From: a virus
Direction: 5' to 3' (one strand)
IMG/VR virus record: IMGVR_UViG_3300033994_002454
Span: 60,016 to 124,015 of that record
Length of the DNA stretch: 64,000 nt
The notes under the pieces were generated by a model. That model saw nothing but the letters and a program-made list of their open reading frames with translations. It had not been told where the DNA came from and did no database searches. The translations under genes and the position numbers were made by a program. Of the stretch, positions 42,607 through 52,208 are shown in pieces (the stretch's first letter is position 1; every line of letters starts with the position of its first letter).

Positions 42607-43621
42607 AATATGTTTTGGTATTATCGTCATTTAAAGATGATAGTTTACTACGTAAATCTTGTAAAACTGCTCCTTTTCTTTTTCCGGAAACATTTGAACT
42701 TTCTACCATCTGAATTTCGTTTAAAATACGATCCCTTTCTGAGTATGGGTTAGGGGTAAAAACAGGTTCAGGTTCTACTATAGGTTCAGTTGATTTTATT
42801 TCACCATAAATATTAATTTTAGGTTTAATGCGATCAAACGCTTGATTGGTAGCTATAACAAGGGTTATGGCTAGTGGATCAAACACAAAGATCAACATAA
42901 ATATGAACCAATTTGCCACTGTTTTTACGTCAGCTCCAGTAATTTCACTTACATACTGTACTGCACCTAATTCATTGCCTTCACTTGCTTTAGATTCCAT
43001 ATCTAAAACCTTAATATCCAGGTTTGTAATTGAATCGTTTAACGCGTCTATTTTAGTAGATAATTTGTCTTTACTAACTTGTGCCGCTGCAAGTTGTGCT
43101 TCAAATGATTTGCGGTTAGCATTATTTGCTCTAGTAACAACTTGTCCTGTTCTAGCATCTACTGATTGAGTAGTTGTATTTGTAGATAAAGCATTACGTA
43201 ACTGGGATATGTCTTTGTCTAGTGTTGATTTTTCTTTTTCTAATTCGGATTTAATTTCTTCAAATCTCTGTTTTTTAACTTCTATATTTTGGATTTGTTT
43301 GCCTCCAATTTCAAGTTTTGCAATGTTTTCTTGAAATCCAGTACTTAATAAACCATAAATTCCAATAGAGGTAATTACAGATAAAATTACAAGCGCTATA
43401 GTTAAATAAATTTTTAAAAGTGTATAGGTATTTTTCCAAGCATTGTGGAGATAAGTTGCAATAGCGATTTTAGATACTTCTAAAAACGATCCCATTACAA
43501 TTACAGGAATAGCTACACCGGCAAATACAATAGATAATCCGATTACACTGTAATAAGCTGCTGTTGCTGATAATCCAATGGCACAAAACAGCAAGAACCA
43601 AGGTAAAAATTTTTGTTTCAT
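42605..43621 (-). CDS. Multi-span membrane protein with coiled coil, 338 aa
   Basis: Start chosen at ATG 43621 (MKQKFLPWFLLFCAIG), just past the terminator. Hydrophobic spans at about residues 5-22, 27-48, 70-95 and 230-258; a long charged coiled coil (residues 105-220) lies between spans 3 and 4. No family recognised with confidence. A role in the cell envelope during infection (superinfection exclusion, or host-membrane changes) is possible but unproved. Confidence 0.65.
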   Translation of the reverse strand: MKQKFLPWFLLFCAIGLSATAAYYSVIGLSIVFAGVAIPVIVMGSFLEVSKIAIATYLHNAWKNTYTLLKIYLTIALVILSVITSIGIYGLLSTGFQENIAKLEIGGKQIQNIEVKKQRFEEIKSELEKEKSTLDKDISQLRNALSTNTTTQSVDARTGQVVTRANNANRKSFEAQLAAAQVSKDKLSTKIDALNDSITNLDIKVLDMESKASEGNELGAVQYVSEITGADVKTVANWFIFMLIFVFDPLAITLVIATNQAFDRIKPKINIYGEIKSTEPIVEPEPVFTPNPYSERDRILNEIQMVESSNVSGKRKGAVLQDLRSKLSSLNDDNTKTY

Positions 43622-43633
43622 ATTTAAAAATAT

Positions 43634-43654
43634 AAAAAGCCCCATTCGGGGCTT
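43634..43654 (-). terminator. Rho-independent terminator
   Basis: Stem AGCCCC/GGGGCT with a four-base loop, then TTTTTATATTTTT on the coding strand. It ends the lysis cassette (last gene 43678-43845). Confidence 0.88.
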
Positions 43655-43677
43655 CAAAGGTTTTTAAAAAAAATTAA

Positions 43678-43845
43678 TTATTTTTTATTTTTATCAACTA
43701 TTGACCAAACAGTTCCAACTAGTGTCATTGCACTACCTGAAAGTTCAGTCCAAGTTGCTTCATCCATGATCCCTTTCATTAAAAGGATACCTCCAACAAA
43801 TGTTAAAGTATGACGGATAATTCCTAGTACTTGTTCTTTTGTCAT
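43678..43845 (-). CDS. Holin, Pam3-gp28-like, 55 aa
   Basis: Frame from ATG 43845 to TAA: starts MTKEQVLGIIRHTLTFVGG and continues ILLMKGIMDEATWTEL, then AMTLVGTVWSIVDKNKK. Two hydrophobic segments, a glycine-rich turn and the WSIVDK end match the small Pam3-gp28 holin family. It follows the endolysin gene and precedes a terminator. It is predicted to permeabilise the inner membrane at lysis. Confidence 0.75.
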   Translation of the reverse strand: MTKEQVLGIIRHTLTFVGGILLMKGIMDEATWTELSGSAMTLVGTVWSIVDKNKK

Positions 43846-43873
43846 TTTATTTGTTTTTATTGGTTACTTTTTG

Positions 43874-44392
43874 TTAGCTTTCATTTGTAGTAATAGCTCC
43901 TTTTGCTTCTAAGAATACTTTTCTTACGTTAGCAGGTTGAGCTACTTTCCATGCTGTTCTTCTTGCTTGGTGTAATCTTGATTTAGCAATTCTGCTAACG
44001 CTTACTGAGTTGTTTTGGTTTCCACCTAAAACATGGAAATATTTTTCATCTTCACCAACATATATTCCAACATGTCCACCTCCATTTCTTTTAAATGTTA
44101 AAATGTCACCAAGCATAGGTTCATCAACTTTATTTCCATATTTTGCCCAGTTTAAAGCCCATAATGGTCTTTCTACTACTTGTAATCCTGCAGCATGAGC
44201 ACAATACCCTATGTATAAACCACACCAAGGAATTTCATCATTAGTATAAATACTTTTAAGTCCTAAAGCTCCGGCCCATCCAAGGATAACTGGGTTGTGT
44301 TTTGAACCTACAATTTCTTTAACTCCAATATGTTTAACAGCTTCTACTAAAAGTTTTGGAGATTTTTCTTCTTTTAACCATTCGTAACTCAT
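43874..44392 (-). CDS. Endolysin, NlpC/P60-CHAP-type (TIGR02594-like)
   Basis: A 172-residue cysteine peptidase-type lysin. IPWCGLYIGYCAHAAG has the catalytic cysteine C57, GGGHVGIYVGED the histidine H107, and GGNQNNSV near 123-130 the third polar residue. The N-terminal WLKEEKSPKLLVEAVKHIG helix fits the family. No signal peptide, as expected for holin-released lysin. It cleaves peptidoglycan peptides. It lies between two holin-like genes. Confidence 0.85.
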   Translation of the reverse strand: MSYEWLKEEKSPKLLVEAVKHIGVKEIVGSKHNPVILGWAGALGLKSIYTNDEIPWCGLYIGYCAHAAGLQVVERPLWALNWAKYGNKVDEPMLGDILTFKRNGGGHVGIYVGEDEKYFHVLGGNQNNSVSVSRIAKSRLHQARRTAWKVAQPANVRKVFLEAKGAITTNES

Positions 44393-44393
44393 A

Positions 44394-44639
44394 CTATTCT
44401 TCTTCTTTAAAAAAGTTTGTTAAAAATTTTCCTAAGGCACCCATAGCAATAGAAGCAACTATCATTGCTTTGATTTCAAATGCTGTAAAGATGTCTTTAA
44501 GATTGTCAAATTGCCATAGCCCACCAATAGCTAGTACTGAAGATACTGCTAAAAGAGTATCTCCAATTTTTCTCCATTTTTTTGGAGTTGGTTTCCAATA
44601 ATTTGTTTTCATTTTCAGTAATGTTTTTCTGGTTTCCAT
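44394..44639 (-). CDS. Small membrane protein, holin-like, 81 aa
   Basis: Start chosen at ATG 44639 (METRKTLLKMKTNYW), in the CAGTTATG context and 12 bases after a promoter-like motif. A basic N-terminus, spans at about residues 28-45 (LLAVSSVLAIGGLW) and 58-75 (MIVASIAMGALGKFL), and an acidic end (FKEEE). It is one base from the endolysin, so likely a second holin or holin regulator. Confidence 0.65.
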   Translation of the reverse strand: METRKTLLKMKTNYWKPTPKKWRKIGDTLLAVSSVLAIGGLWQFDNLKDIFTAFEIKAMIVASIAMGALGKFLTNFFKEEE

Positions 44640-44650
44640 AACTGATAATT

Positions 44651-44663
44651 TATTATACATATT
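44651..44663 (-). promoter_or_regulatory. Promoter-like motif (AATATGTATAATA)
   Basis: Coding strand AACAATATGTATAATAAATT before the lysis cassette start at 44639. It sits right at the end of nrdA (44665). Confidence 0.5.
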
Positions 44664-44664
44664 G

Positions 44665-46389
44665 TTATCCTTCACAAGCAATACAATTGTCATCTCTTTG
44701 AATTGCATCTCCTCTTAAAATGCTTTCAGATCGCATATAGTACAACGTTTTAATACCTTCTTTCCAAGCTAATTTGTGTACATCACTAATATATTTTGGT
44801 GAATCTGAAGGATCAAAAGTTAAGTTAAGTGAAATTGCTTGATCAACATATTTTTGTCTAATACCGTTTTGGCGAACAATTTCGTATGGATTAATTTCTT
44901 TAAACGTTAAGAAAATTTCTTTTTCTTCAGGTGTTAAAATGTAATCAGGTAATCCCATTACTGAGCCCTTATCTTTTGCAATTTGATCCCAAACACTGTC
45001 AATATTGTATCCTTTAGATTCAAGTAATTTTACTAATGTTTTATTTTTCTTAATAAAAGTACCTTTTGCTGTTTTTAAATTGAATACGTTTGCTGGGATT
45101 GGTTCAATTGAAGGTGAAACACCACCTGAAATATGGGCATTAGAAACTGTTGGGGCAATCGCTAAATGATGGGTGTGGCGCAGTCCGGTACCTTTACACC
45201 ATTCAGGTTCTCCATATAATTCAGCTTGGGCGCGGGAAGCTTTTAGTGTTTCTTTTTCAATGAAATCAAACATAACTCTTGTATAAGAGTTTGCTTGCAA
45301 TCCCGCAAACGGTATTCCTTTTTCTTGCAAAAATGTATGCCATCCTAAAACACCAATACCAATTGCTCTACCTTTAGATGCTGAGCGGTATGTGTTTTCC
45401 ATAAAACGGATATTTTTTGCTCGATCAATAAATTCTTGTAATACACCTTCTAAAAACCAACAAGTTAGTTCTGGTAATGTCATTCCATTTTCAAATGTAT
45501 ATTCTTTCCATTCATCCCATCTTGCTAAATTAAGAGAAGATAAACAACAAATAAATGAATGTAATTCATCTGTGTATAATGAAATTTCAGAACAGATGTT
45601 TGTCATAGAAACATGTAAATTGTTCTTTTTATATGCTTCAGGATTATTGTTGTTTACATTATCCTCAAACATGATATAAGGTTCACCTGTTTCTAAACGT
45701 GTTTTTAAAATTTCACCCCATAATTTTAATGCTTTAGGATCACGTTCTTCAACTTTGTTCATAAATTCATCATCAATTACAACACATTGGTGCATGTTTA
45801 AACATTGGCGATTAACATCTCCTTTTGGACGACGAATCATTAAAAACTCTTCAACATCAGGGTGGTTGATGTTTAAGTTAACTGAAGCTGCTCCACGTCT
45901 AACTGAACCCTGATTGGTGGCTAAAATAGTTGAATCATATATTTTAATCCACGGAACTACACCTTCACTTACTCCATTATCTTTAATTGATTTACCACGT
46001 CCTCTAATTCGAGATACCCCAATACCAACACCTCCACCTTGAGAAGATAAACGCATCAATTCAGAGTTTGCTAATGCAATCCCTTCAATTGAATCGTCTG
46101 TGTCTATTCCAAAGCATGAAATAGGCATTCCACGTTCGGTTCCCATATTTGATAAAACAGGGGAAGCTAAACATAACCAATTTTTTGTCATCGCTTCGTA
46201 AAAGTATGGTTGTAAATCTTTACGTTTTAAGCGACGTGATGCTGCTTTAGATACACGTTTAAATGCTCCAAATACATCTTCATCTGGGAGTAAGTATCCT
46301 TTAGAGATAATACTTAATCCAATTTCATCCATCCATGTAGGGAAATTTTTCCCTTTTGTCCAATTTGTTGTATCTACTTGTATGCTCAT
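44665..46389 (-). CDS. nrdA: Ribonucleoside-diphosphate reductase alpha subunit (NrdA), class Ia
   Basis: A 574-residue alpha subunit without an N-terminal ATP cone, so shorter than usual (about 750). C92 (PISCFG), N264/C266/E268 (NICSEI), a second redox cysteine at C281 or C282 (FICCLSS), Y550-Y551 (TLYYMR) and C569/C572 (CIACEG) match the catalytic, radical-transfer and redox-relay residues. It makes deoxyribonucleotides with NrdB, whose gene lies 4 bases upstream. Lack of the cone suggests loss of dATP control. Confidence 0.95.
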   Translation of the reverse strand: MSIQVDTTNWTKGKNFPTWMDEIGLSIISKGYLLPDEDVFGAFKRVSKAASRRLKRKDLQPYFYEAMTKNWLCLASPVLSNMGTERGMPISCFGIDTDDSIEGIALANSELMRLSSQGGGVGIGVSRIRGRGKSIKDNGVSEGVVPWIKIYDSTILATNQGSVRRGAASVNLNINHPDVEEFLMIRRPKGDVNRQCLNMHQCVVIDDEFMNKVEERDPKALKLWGEILKTRLETGEPYIMFEDNVNNNNPEAYKKNNLHVSMTNICSEISLYTDELHSFICCLSSLNLARWDEWKEYTFENGMTLPELTCWFLEGVLQEFIDRAKNIRFMENTYRSASKGRAIGIGVLGWHTFLQEKGIPFAGLQANSYTRVMFDFIEKETLKASRAQAELYGEPEWCKGTGLRHTHHLAIAPTVSNAHISGGVSPSIEPIPANVFNLKTAKGTFIKKNKTLVKLLESKGYNIDSVWDQIAKDKGSVMGLPDYILTPEEKEIFLTFKEINPYEIVRQNGIRQKYVDQAISLNLTFDPSDSPKYISDVHKLAWKEGIKTLYYMRSESILRGDAIQRDDNCIACEG

Positions 46390-46393
46390 AATT

Positions 46394-47344
46394 TTATAAA
46401 TCGCTCCAATCAGCTGTTGATTTTGAATAATCTGTTACTCGGTTTGCAAAGAAATCTTGATGTGTTTTTCCGCTTGTTAAATGGTTAAACCATTCCATTT
46501 CTCTCATTAAATTAGGATCTACATCATTGTAAAGTGGACTATAACCTAATTCGTTTAATTTTTCGTTTGCACGTGCTTTAATAAAGTTTTTTAATTGGTC
46601 TTTTGATAAACCTTCAATATCCCCCATTTCAAATGCTTTGTCTATAAAGTCAAATTCTAGATTAACTGAAACTTCACATGCTTTGTAAATTTCCCCCATC
46701 AATTTATGGTCATCTAAATCTGGGTTTTCACTAACTAATGTTCTGAATAGCCAGCATCCTGCTTTTGAATGTAATGACTCGTCACGTACGCTCCATTCTA
46801 CAATTTGACCTGTACCTTTCATTAGGTTACGCAATTGAAATGACATCAAAACAGCAAATGAAGAAAACAAATTTACACCTTCTGTAAATGCAGAAAATAT
46901 AGCTAATGAAAGTGCCTTTTCATGTAATGTTTCTCCAGGTGTTTCAACTAAACGATCAATTTTTGCTTTAGCTTCTTCGTCTTCTAAAAACGCTTTAAAA
47001 TCATCTAAACCAAGTTCTTCATTTAAACGAGCATATGCTTCAGCATGGATGCTTTCAAAATCAGCAAATACACGAGCCATTGCTTGTACTTCAGGTTTTG
47101 GAAACCATAAAGATACTTTTGTTGACCAATAGTCGTTTACATGTATTTCTGTTTGAGCAAATGACTTTAAAATGTTTCCGATTAAATTTCGTTCAGAATC
47201 GTTTAATTTAAGTTTCCAGTCATTTAAGTCTGAAGCTAAGGGTACTTCATCAGCTAACCAATGTGCTCTGTGTTGATCTTTGTAGAAATCAAACGCCATT
47301 TGGTATTCAAATGGTTTATAAAAATTACGCGGTTCTGTTATCAT
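46394..47344 (-). CDS. nrdB: Ribonucleoside-diphosphate reductase beta subunit (NrdB)
   Basis: A 316-residue ferritin-like protein. Metal ligands E66, E97, H100, E155, E189 and H192 can be seen (FAQTEIHVNDYW, FESIHAEAY, FTEGVN, RDESLH). Y104 in HAEAYARL takes the place of the radical tyrosine. It supplies the radical to NrdA. Overlaps the helicase gene by 4 bases. Confidence 0.95.
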   Translation of the reverse strand: MITEPRNFYKPFEYQMAFDFYKDQHRAHWLADEVPLASDLNDWKLKLNDSERNLIGNILKSFAQTEIHVNDYWSTKVSLWFPKPEVQAMARVFADFESIHAEAYARLNEELGLDDFKAFLEDEEAKAKIDRLVETPGETLHEKALSLAIFSAFTEGVNLFSSFAVLMSFQLRNLMKGTGQIVEWSVRDESLHSKAGCWLFRTLVSENPDLDDHKLMGEIYKACEVSVNLEFDFIDKAFEMGDIEGLSKDQLKNFIKARANEKLNELGYSPLYNDVDPNLMREMEWFNHLTSGKTHQDFFANRVTDYSKSTADWSDL

Positions 47345-48693
47345 GTATTTAGTTCAAAAAATTTACTTGCTAGCATTTTTCTGTCAATGTTTTCGTATTC
47401 CTCATTCGACATTTTCTTTGGAGCATCAGTTTCTTCGTCATAATGGTTTCCTACTTTAATTCTACCGGTTGAAGTATCAACTTCAACTTGGAAGGTAAGT
47501 CCATCCATTCCATATCGGTTTTTCATAATGTGAAGTCTTCCTGTTCCGTTAACTTTATCTTCTTTCTTTCTTGATAATGAAATTGAAAGGTCGGTTATCA
47601 TCATTTTATCATAACTTCCTGCGGCTTTATCGCCTTCAATAACATCATCTTTAGCTCCTGCGCGATTTACTTGTGAAACTGACCAAATTGGTATGTTTAA
47701 TTCACGAGCTAATCCCTTGGTGCTTGTATAAATATCATCAATTTCTTCTTTGCGATCGCCTCTTTTTCGTCTTGAAGAAAGAAGATCAATATAATCTATA
47801 ATGATAAGATCTGGTGTGATTCCTAAATCTTTTACTTTATTTATGTGTGCTTCTATTGTAGAAATTGTGGTTTTTCCCATCGGAAATTCACGAATAATCA
47901 ATTCACCTGGTAAGTCAGAAGTTGATGCTTCTACGTTATTTTTATGTTTTTCTAATTGGTCAACAGGTACACCTGTAAAGAAAGCGTCATATCGTCTTCC
48001 AGTATATGCTTCACTTAATTCTAAAGTGTAGTGGATAACATTGTATCCCATTTTTACTGCATAACCACCTAAAGCAACTAATGTCCAAGATTTACCTCCT
48101 CCAGGATTACCAAAAATTAAACCTAAATCTCCATTACCTAAACCACCTTGAATTAATTCATTGATTTCAGGCCAAGGAGTAGGTACTATTGTTCTATGAT
48201 CTTCACGGTAACGTGATTCAGTATCTTTTTTATATTCGTGTCCAATGTTTTTGTCAGCACCTGCTTTCATTGCTGATTCAATCATATATTTGATTGAGTC
48301 GTAGTCACCTGCTTTTAGTAAGTCAACACTATTTAATAGTGCTTTTTTTAACTGTTGATTTTTACAGAATGTAGAAAATTCTTCTTGCACATAAGCTAAA
48401 TCTTCAATGTCTGCTCTATATGCTTCTCGTAACTGTTCTTTAACAGATACTTTAAGCACTTCATTGCCCAACTTTTTCATTTCAACTTTTAAAATATCCA
48501 TTGAAATGGTTGTATGGTACTTTTCGTAGTACTTAAGAATCTCGTTTATAACCCATTTATGAGCCGGATTACTAAAGTATTCATCACTTAGTACGTCGTT
48601 TATGTTTTGTAAAAATTCTTTATGTGTTAATAAAGAAGAAATTACTTTCATCTGGAACGATGGTCCGTATTCATCAATTGATTGTAATGTCAT
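47341..48693 (-). CDS. 41: Replicative DNA helicase, DnaB/T4 gp41-like
   Basis: Start chosen at ATG 48693 (MTLQSIDEYGPSFQMK), 450 residues. N-terminal domain residues 1-160 resemble the DnaB/gp41 N-domain. Walker A GNPGGGKS is at 195-202, Walker B DLIIIDYIDLL at 295-305, and SVSQVNRAG follows as in hexameric helicases. The C-terminus shows no primase. It unwinds DNA ahead of the polymerase. No gp61-type primase is seen in this window. Confidence 0.88.
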   Translation of the reverse strand: MTLQSIDEYGPSFQMKVISSLLTHKEFLQNINDVLSDEYFSNPAHKWVINEILKYYEKYHTTISMDILKVEMKKLGNEVLKVSVKEQLREAYRADIEDLAYVQEEFSTFCKNQQLKKALLNSVDLLKAGDYDSIKYMIESAMKAGADKNIGHEYKKDTESRYREDHRTIVPTPWPEINELIQGGLGNGDLGLIFGNPGGGKSWTLVALGGYAVKMGYNVIHYTLELSEAYTGRRYDAFFTGVPVDQLEKHKNNVEASTSDLPGELIIREFPMGKTTISTIEAHINKVKDLGITPDLIIIDYIDLLSSRRKRGDRKEEIDDIYTSTKGLARELNIPIWSVSQVNRAGAKDDVIEGDKAAGSYDKMMITDLSISLSRKKEDKVNGTGRLHIMKNRYGMDGLTFQVEVDTSTGRIKVGNHYDEETDAPKKMSNEEYENIDRKMLASKFFELNT

Positions 48694-48721
48694 TTTATAA
48701 CTTTTATTTAAATTTAATAAC

Positions 48722-49753
48722 TTATTGTCGGGTAACCAACAAATCTTTAAAAACATCTTGAACCCAAAATTCAGTATTTCGAATTAAGTTTCCAATTTGA
48801 TCTTCGTTGCACATTTCAACAAACATGTTAGGTACAAAATTTAATGGAGTGTTTACAACGAAGTTATCTATAAATATTTTATCTGCATCACTTATCATAG
48901 GATTAGATAAGTCCATAACTTTATATTTATCTTCTAATAGGGGAACATCATGTAATACTCTTGCATATACAACATGTTCTTTTAATTTAGCTTCCGCTAT
49001 ATCTAGCAAATCATCAAACGACAAATCACGTTCAGCTAATTCAGGAAATTTTTTAAATAAACCTTTAGGTCCTAATCCCTTAATACCTGTGATTCCATCA
49101 GAATTATCACCCATTAATAACTTGTATAACAAGAAATTGTGTGGGGGCACATTAAATTTTTCTTTTACAGTATCTGTAGTATAGTATTCTTTTTCAATTG
49201 GGCGATAAACAATTACTTTTTCGGTTACTAACTGTAAATAATCTTTATCACTGGATACTATGAATACTCTATCTTCAGGTTTTGTAGGTAATGTAGCACT
49301 TAAGTATGCGATAATATCATCTGCTTCTACTCGAGGTAAGGATATTGTTTTAACAGGTAATGTCTTTAAGTATTGGATAATTCGAACAATTTGATCTACT
49401 TTAGAGTCATCTTCTTCTTCTAAACTATCAAATAATTCATGTTTAGTTACTCGAGTTACATTTCTGTTTGATTTGTATTCAGGAATAATGTTTTTTCTAT
49501 TATTGGAGGAACCCACACCATCAAACACAACATAAACTTGTGTTGGTTGGATGGTGCGAATTAAAGCCCCCAAAGAACGAAAAAATCCTCCTAAACCTCC
49601 AATGTGGACTCCATTTGAATTGACGGCATTAATTGCACTAAAATTTCGAAAGAAGAGATTGAGTCCATCTATAAGCAGGTAGCGCTCCGATTGTGGGGTT
49701 TCTTCCCCGTGTTCTTGTATGTTATCTAAGAGGTTTAAGAGGTCTTTTTTCAT
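48722..49753 (-). CDS. 5'-3' exonuclease / flap endonuclease
   Basis: Start chosen at ATG 49753 (MKKDLLNLLDNIQEHG), two bases after the upstream stop; 343 residues. Metal and DNA motifs: LLIDGLNLFFR (D29), VVFDGVG (D78), EADDII (143-148), SSDKDYLQL (167-175), GDNSDGI (215-221) and GIKGLGPK (helix-hairpin-helix). It matches T4 RNase H/T5 flap nuclease. It would remove RNA primers and trim flaps. The acidic residues look complete. Confidence 0.93.
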   Translation of the reverse strand: MKKDLLNLLDNIQEHGEETPQSERYLLIDGLNLFFRNFSAINAVNSNGVHIGGLGGFFRSLGALIRTIQPTQVYVVFDGVGSSNNRKNIIPEYKSNRNVTRVTKHELFDSLEEEDDSKVDQIVRIIQYLKTLPVKTISLPRVEADDIIAYLSATLPTKPEDRVFIVSSDKDYLQLVTEKVIVYRPIEKEYYTTDTVKEKFNVPPHNFLLYKLLMGDNSDGITGIKGLGPKGLFKKFPELAERDLSFDDLLDIAEAKLKEHVVYARVLHDVPLLEDKYKVMDLSNPMISDADKIFIDNFVVNTPLNFVPNMFVEMCNEDQIGNLIRNTEFWVQDVFKDLLVTRQ

Positions 49754-49754
49754 A

Positions 49755-50840
49755 TTAATCTTCGTTTTCAAATAAATCAGGTGTTGGTGCTTTTTCGTCC
49801 CACTCACTATTATCTTCCTGTAATGTATAATTACCTTGTCCTAAAATATCTGCCCATTCATGTGAATGTGCATCTTTGTATTTTTTAATTGCGTTTGGAT
49901 CATCTTTAATAAATCCATGTACTGTTGAAACAATAGTACCCATTGTTGTAATACCGTTGATGTGGTTTTTATCACAAGCAATTTTTGTACGCAATGCAAA
50001 TTCAACTTTTTTCTTGTCCTTAACAGCGTTAAGTTTAGAAGTACCAGCATTTGTAACATTTCCAAAAGTTAAACATAGTGAAACGTCATAGTAAAATGTA
50101 TCTCCACCTTTATTTGTCATCCTAGGTTGTGACATAGGAGTTAAAGCCGGAGCAACACCTACTTTGTTTACAATAAACAAGGTATTCGTGTATTTTGAAC
50201 TTTCTTTACGAGACATTACAATCTGTTGATTGATAAAATTACCGAATTGAGTTGCAATTGCTCCTGCATTCCACATTGGATTATTTTTACCTTGTTCAAT
50301 TGACATTTGACATGGAATTGAACCAACTGAATCCCAAATGAATAGTAGATCATATGGTAAATTACCTTTTTTCTGTTCAGTTAATAAGTCAATGATGAAC
50401 TCAGCAATGTCCTCAATTGAATTCAATGAACTTCTATCTCGATAAATAAAGAAACCTGTTTGGTCTATAACTTCACCAGTTTCCATATCAACTACATCCT
50501 CAATTTCAAAACCCATTGTTTTCCAGTGATTCCAATCGTGTTTCATTTCGGTAATGATTAACACAGGTAATATTCCCATCTTTTGAGCATTAACTGCAAT
50601 TTCGATAGTCATAGTTGATTTACCTGTGTTACTTTTACCTCGAACCATTGAATTATGACCCATAGGAATACCAGGGATGGACAATGCTTCTTGAAGAGCA
50701 GGTGAAAATGGAATCCACCTTTGCTCTTTGAATTTAACATTTGATGCTAAACCCTTATTTGCTTTAAATTTATCTAAATTGAACGCGGATTTTAGTTCAT
50801 TACCCGCCGCTTCAGTAAGCGATTTTCTTCCTCTAGCCAT
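49755..50840 (-). CDS. uvsX: Recombinase UvsX (RecA family)
   Basis: A 361-residue RecA-type ATPase. Walker A RGKSNTGKST at 67-76, Walker B LLFIWDSVGS at 165-174 and VNKVGVAP for the DNA-binding loop region. The order and length match T4 UvsX. It drives strand exchange for recombination-dependent replication with gp32. It has the AAGTTATG start context. Confidence 0.9.
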   Translation of the reverse strand: MARGRKSLTEAAGNELKSAFNLDKFKANKGLASNVKFKEQRWIPFSPALQEALSIPGIPMGHNSMVRGKSNTGKSTMTIEIAVNAQKMGILPVLIITEMKHDWNHWKTMGFEIEDVVDMETGEVIDQTGFFIYRDRSSLNSIEDIAEFIIDLLTEQKKGNLPYDLLFIWDSVGSIPCQMSIEQGKNNPMWNAGAIATQFGNFINQQIVMSRKESSKYTNTLFIVNKVGVAPALTPMSQPRMTNKGGDTFYYDVSLCLTFGNVTNAGTSKLNAVKDKKKVEFALRTKIACDKNHINGITTMGTIVSTVHGFIKDDPNAIKKYKDAHSHEWADILGQGNYTLQEDNSEWDEKAPTPDLFENED

Positions 50841-50855
50841 AACTTATTTACTTAA

Positions 50856-51680
50856 TTAAAATGGAGCATCATCATCATCTTCACCAAACAAATCATCAAA
50901 TGCTTCTGCTTTTGATTTTTTAGCTGCTGGTTTGGTGGATAAGCTGTAATTTGATTTTGGTTCTTCTTTTACTTCATCTTCAACCTCTGCCAAAACTTCT
51001 TCTTCATCTGCCTCAGGGTTTAACCACTCTTGAAGCGCTTGTTTGATTGTATCAAATGGAAGTGGCTTGTACATATCTTTTGGATTTTCTTGTTCCTCTA
51101 ACCATTTTTCAATTTGTTTAGAATCTTCAGACAATGCAGACATTTTCATTGACGGAGCAATAGTTGTTTTATTGTAAGCGGTTCCTGTTGATTCAGGTCC
51201 TACAGTAACTAACTTAATGTCTCTACCAGACATAACATCTGTAAAATCACCTACTTCTTCATCAGCAGCCATTTGTAAGAACGCTTCGTAAATTTCTTTA
51301 CCAAATTCCCACATTTGAACACCTTCAGCTTCTTCACCACGTACAATTACAGGAGCATAGATACGAGTTTTCGGATCTAATTTTTTAGCTAAACGCCAAT
51401 TTTCTTTGTCGTTTGTTCCACGAAGTTGTTTTGCAAATTCTGCAATTGGATCTTTTTCACCCCAGTTTAAAGGAGAAGCAATTACTTTACGGCTTCCAAT
51501 TCCGTAATAAAATTTCATTTCCGTAAATGGAAATTCCTTATTGTATTTAAAAGGTACAATACGGATTGTTTGTTTGCCAATTGTTGGTTTAAAACGCTTG
51601 ACGTTACTTGAATTGTTAGATCCTCCATTAGAGGTCTTTTGCATTGATTCAAGTTTTTTCTTGATTGCATCGAGATTCAT
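50856..51680 (-). CDS. 32: Single-stranded DNA-binding protein, T4 gp32-like
   Basis: A 274-residue protein in the gp32 layout: basic N-terminus (LDAIKKKLESMQK), a core with IRIVPFKYN and KFYYGIGSRKVIASP, and an acidic tail (DDLFGEDDDDAPF). There is no cysteine in the whole protein, so the gp32 zinc site is absent. It lies next to uvsX. It should coat ssDNA and bind partners by its tail. Confidence 0.85.
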   Translation of the reverse strand: MNLDAIKKKLESMQKTSNGGSNNSSNVKRFKPTIGKQTIRIVPFKYNKEFPFTEMKFYYGIGSRKVIASPLNWGEKDPIAEFAKQLRGTNDKENWRLAKKLDPKTRIYAPVIVRGEEAEGVQMWEFGKEIYEAFLQMAADEEVGDFTDVMSGRDIKLVTVGPESTGTAYNKTTIAPSMKMSALSEDSKQIEKWLEEQENPKDMYKPLPFDTIKQALQEWLNPEADEEEVLAEVEDEVKEEPKSNYSLSTKPAAKKSKAEAFDDLFGEDDDDAPF

Positions 51681-51741
51681 AATATAACTATTTTTATTGT
51701 TTACAACGTTTAATATAATAACCTTTTTTTAAATAACCAAA

Positions 51742-52203
51742 TTATAGTTCAATAATCTTGAAAATTCTTGTATTTAATTGTTTAATCTCATTGTGTTGAG
51801 TTAATAAAATACAATTTCTATAATGTTGCCAGTTTACTGGGTATTTGGTATCAACTACACCTCCATTTAACTTTTTAATTAACTCATTTAATGCGTTTAT
51901 TGTATAAAGTGTGTTTGATTCTTTTTTTCTATGTACTAAAATGGTATTATCGGGAATATCATTTACATTTCCTTGATCTACATTATATGTAATAACATAT
52001 TCATTATTGCTTTTAATGTGCAATACAAACATTTTATCGTACATAATACTATAGCGTTTAGATAACGCATCAATCAACGCCTCTAACTCACTCAATGGGG
52101 TAAAAGTACAAAACAGTCTGTTATTCATTAATAGCGTATCAAATGTAAAATCATAGTCGTATTGATCATACATATATTGAGGTTGTTCTAAAGTACTATA
52201 CAT
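51742..52203 (-). CDS. Hypothetical protein, 153 aa
   Basis: No family recognised. The mid region is aromatic and beta-rich (LMNNRLFCTFTPLSELEALIDAL) and the end helical. It lies between the family A polymerase-like gene and gp32, so it may serve replication. The 61-base gap before gp32 has no clear motif except a TTGT/ACAA pair. Confidence 0.55.
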   Translation of the reverse strand: MYSTLEQPQYMYDQYDYDFTFDTLLMNNRLFCTFTPLSELEALIDALSKRYSIMYDKMFVLHIKSNNEYVITYNVDQGNVNDIPDNTILVHRKKESNTLYTINALNELIKKLNGGVVDTKYPVNWQHYRNCILLTQHNEIKQLNTRIFKIIEL

Positions 52204-52208
52204 AACTT

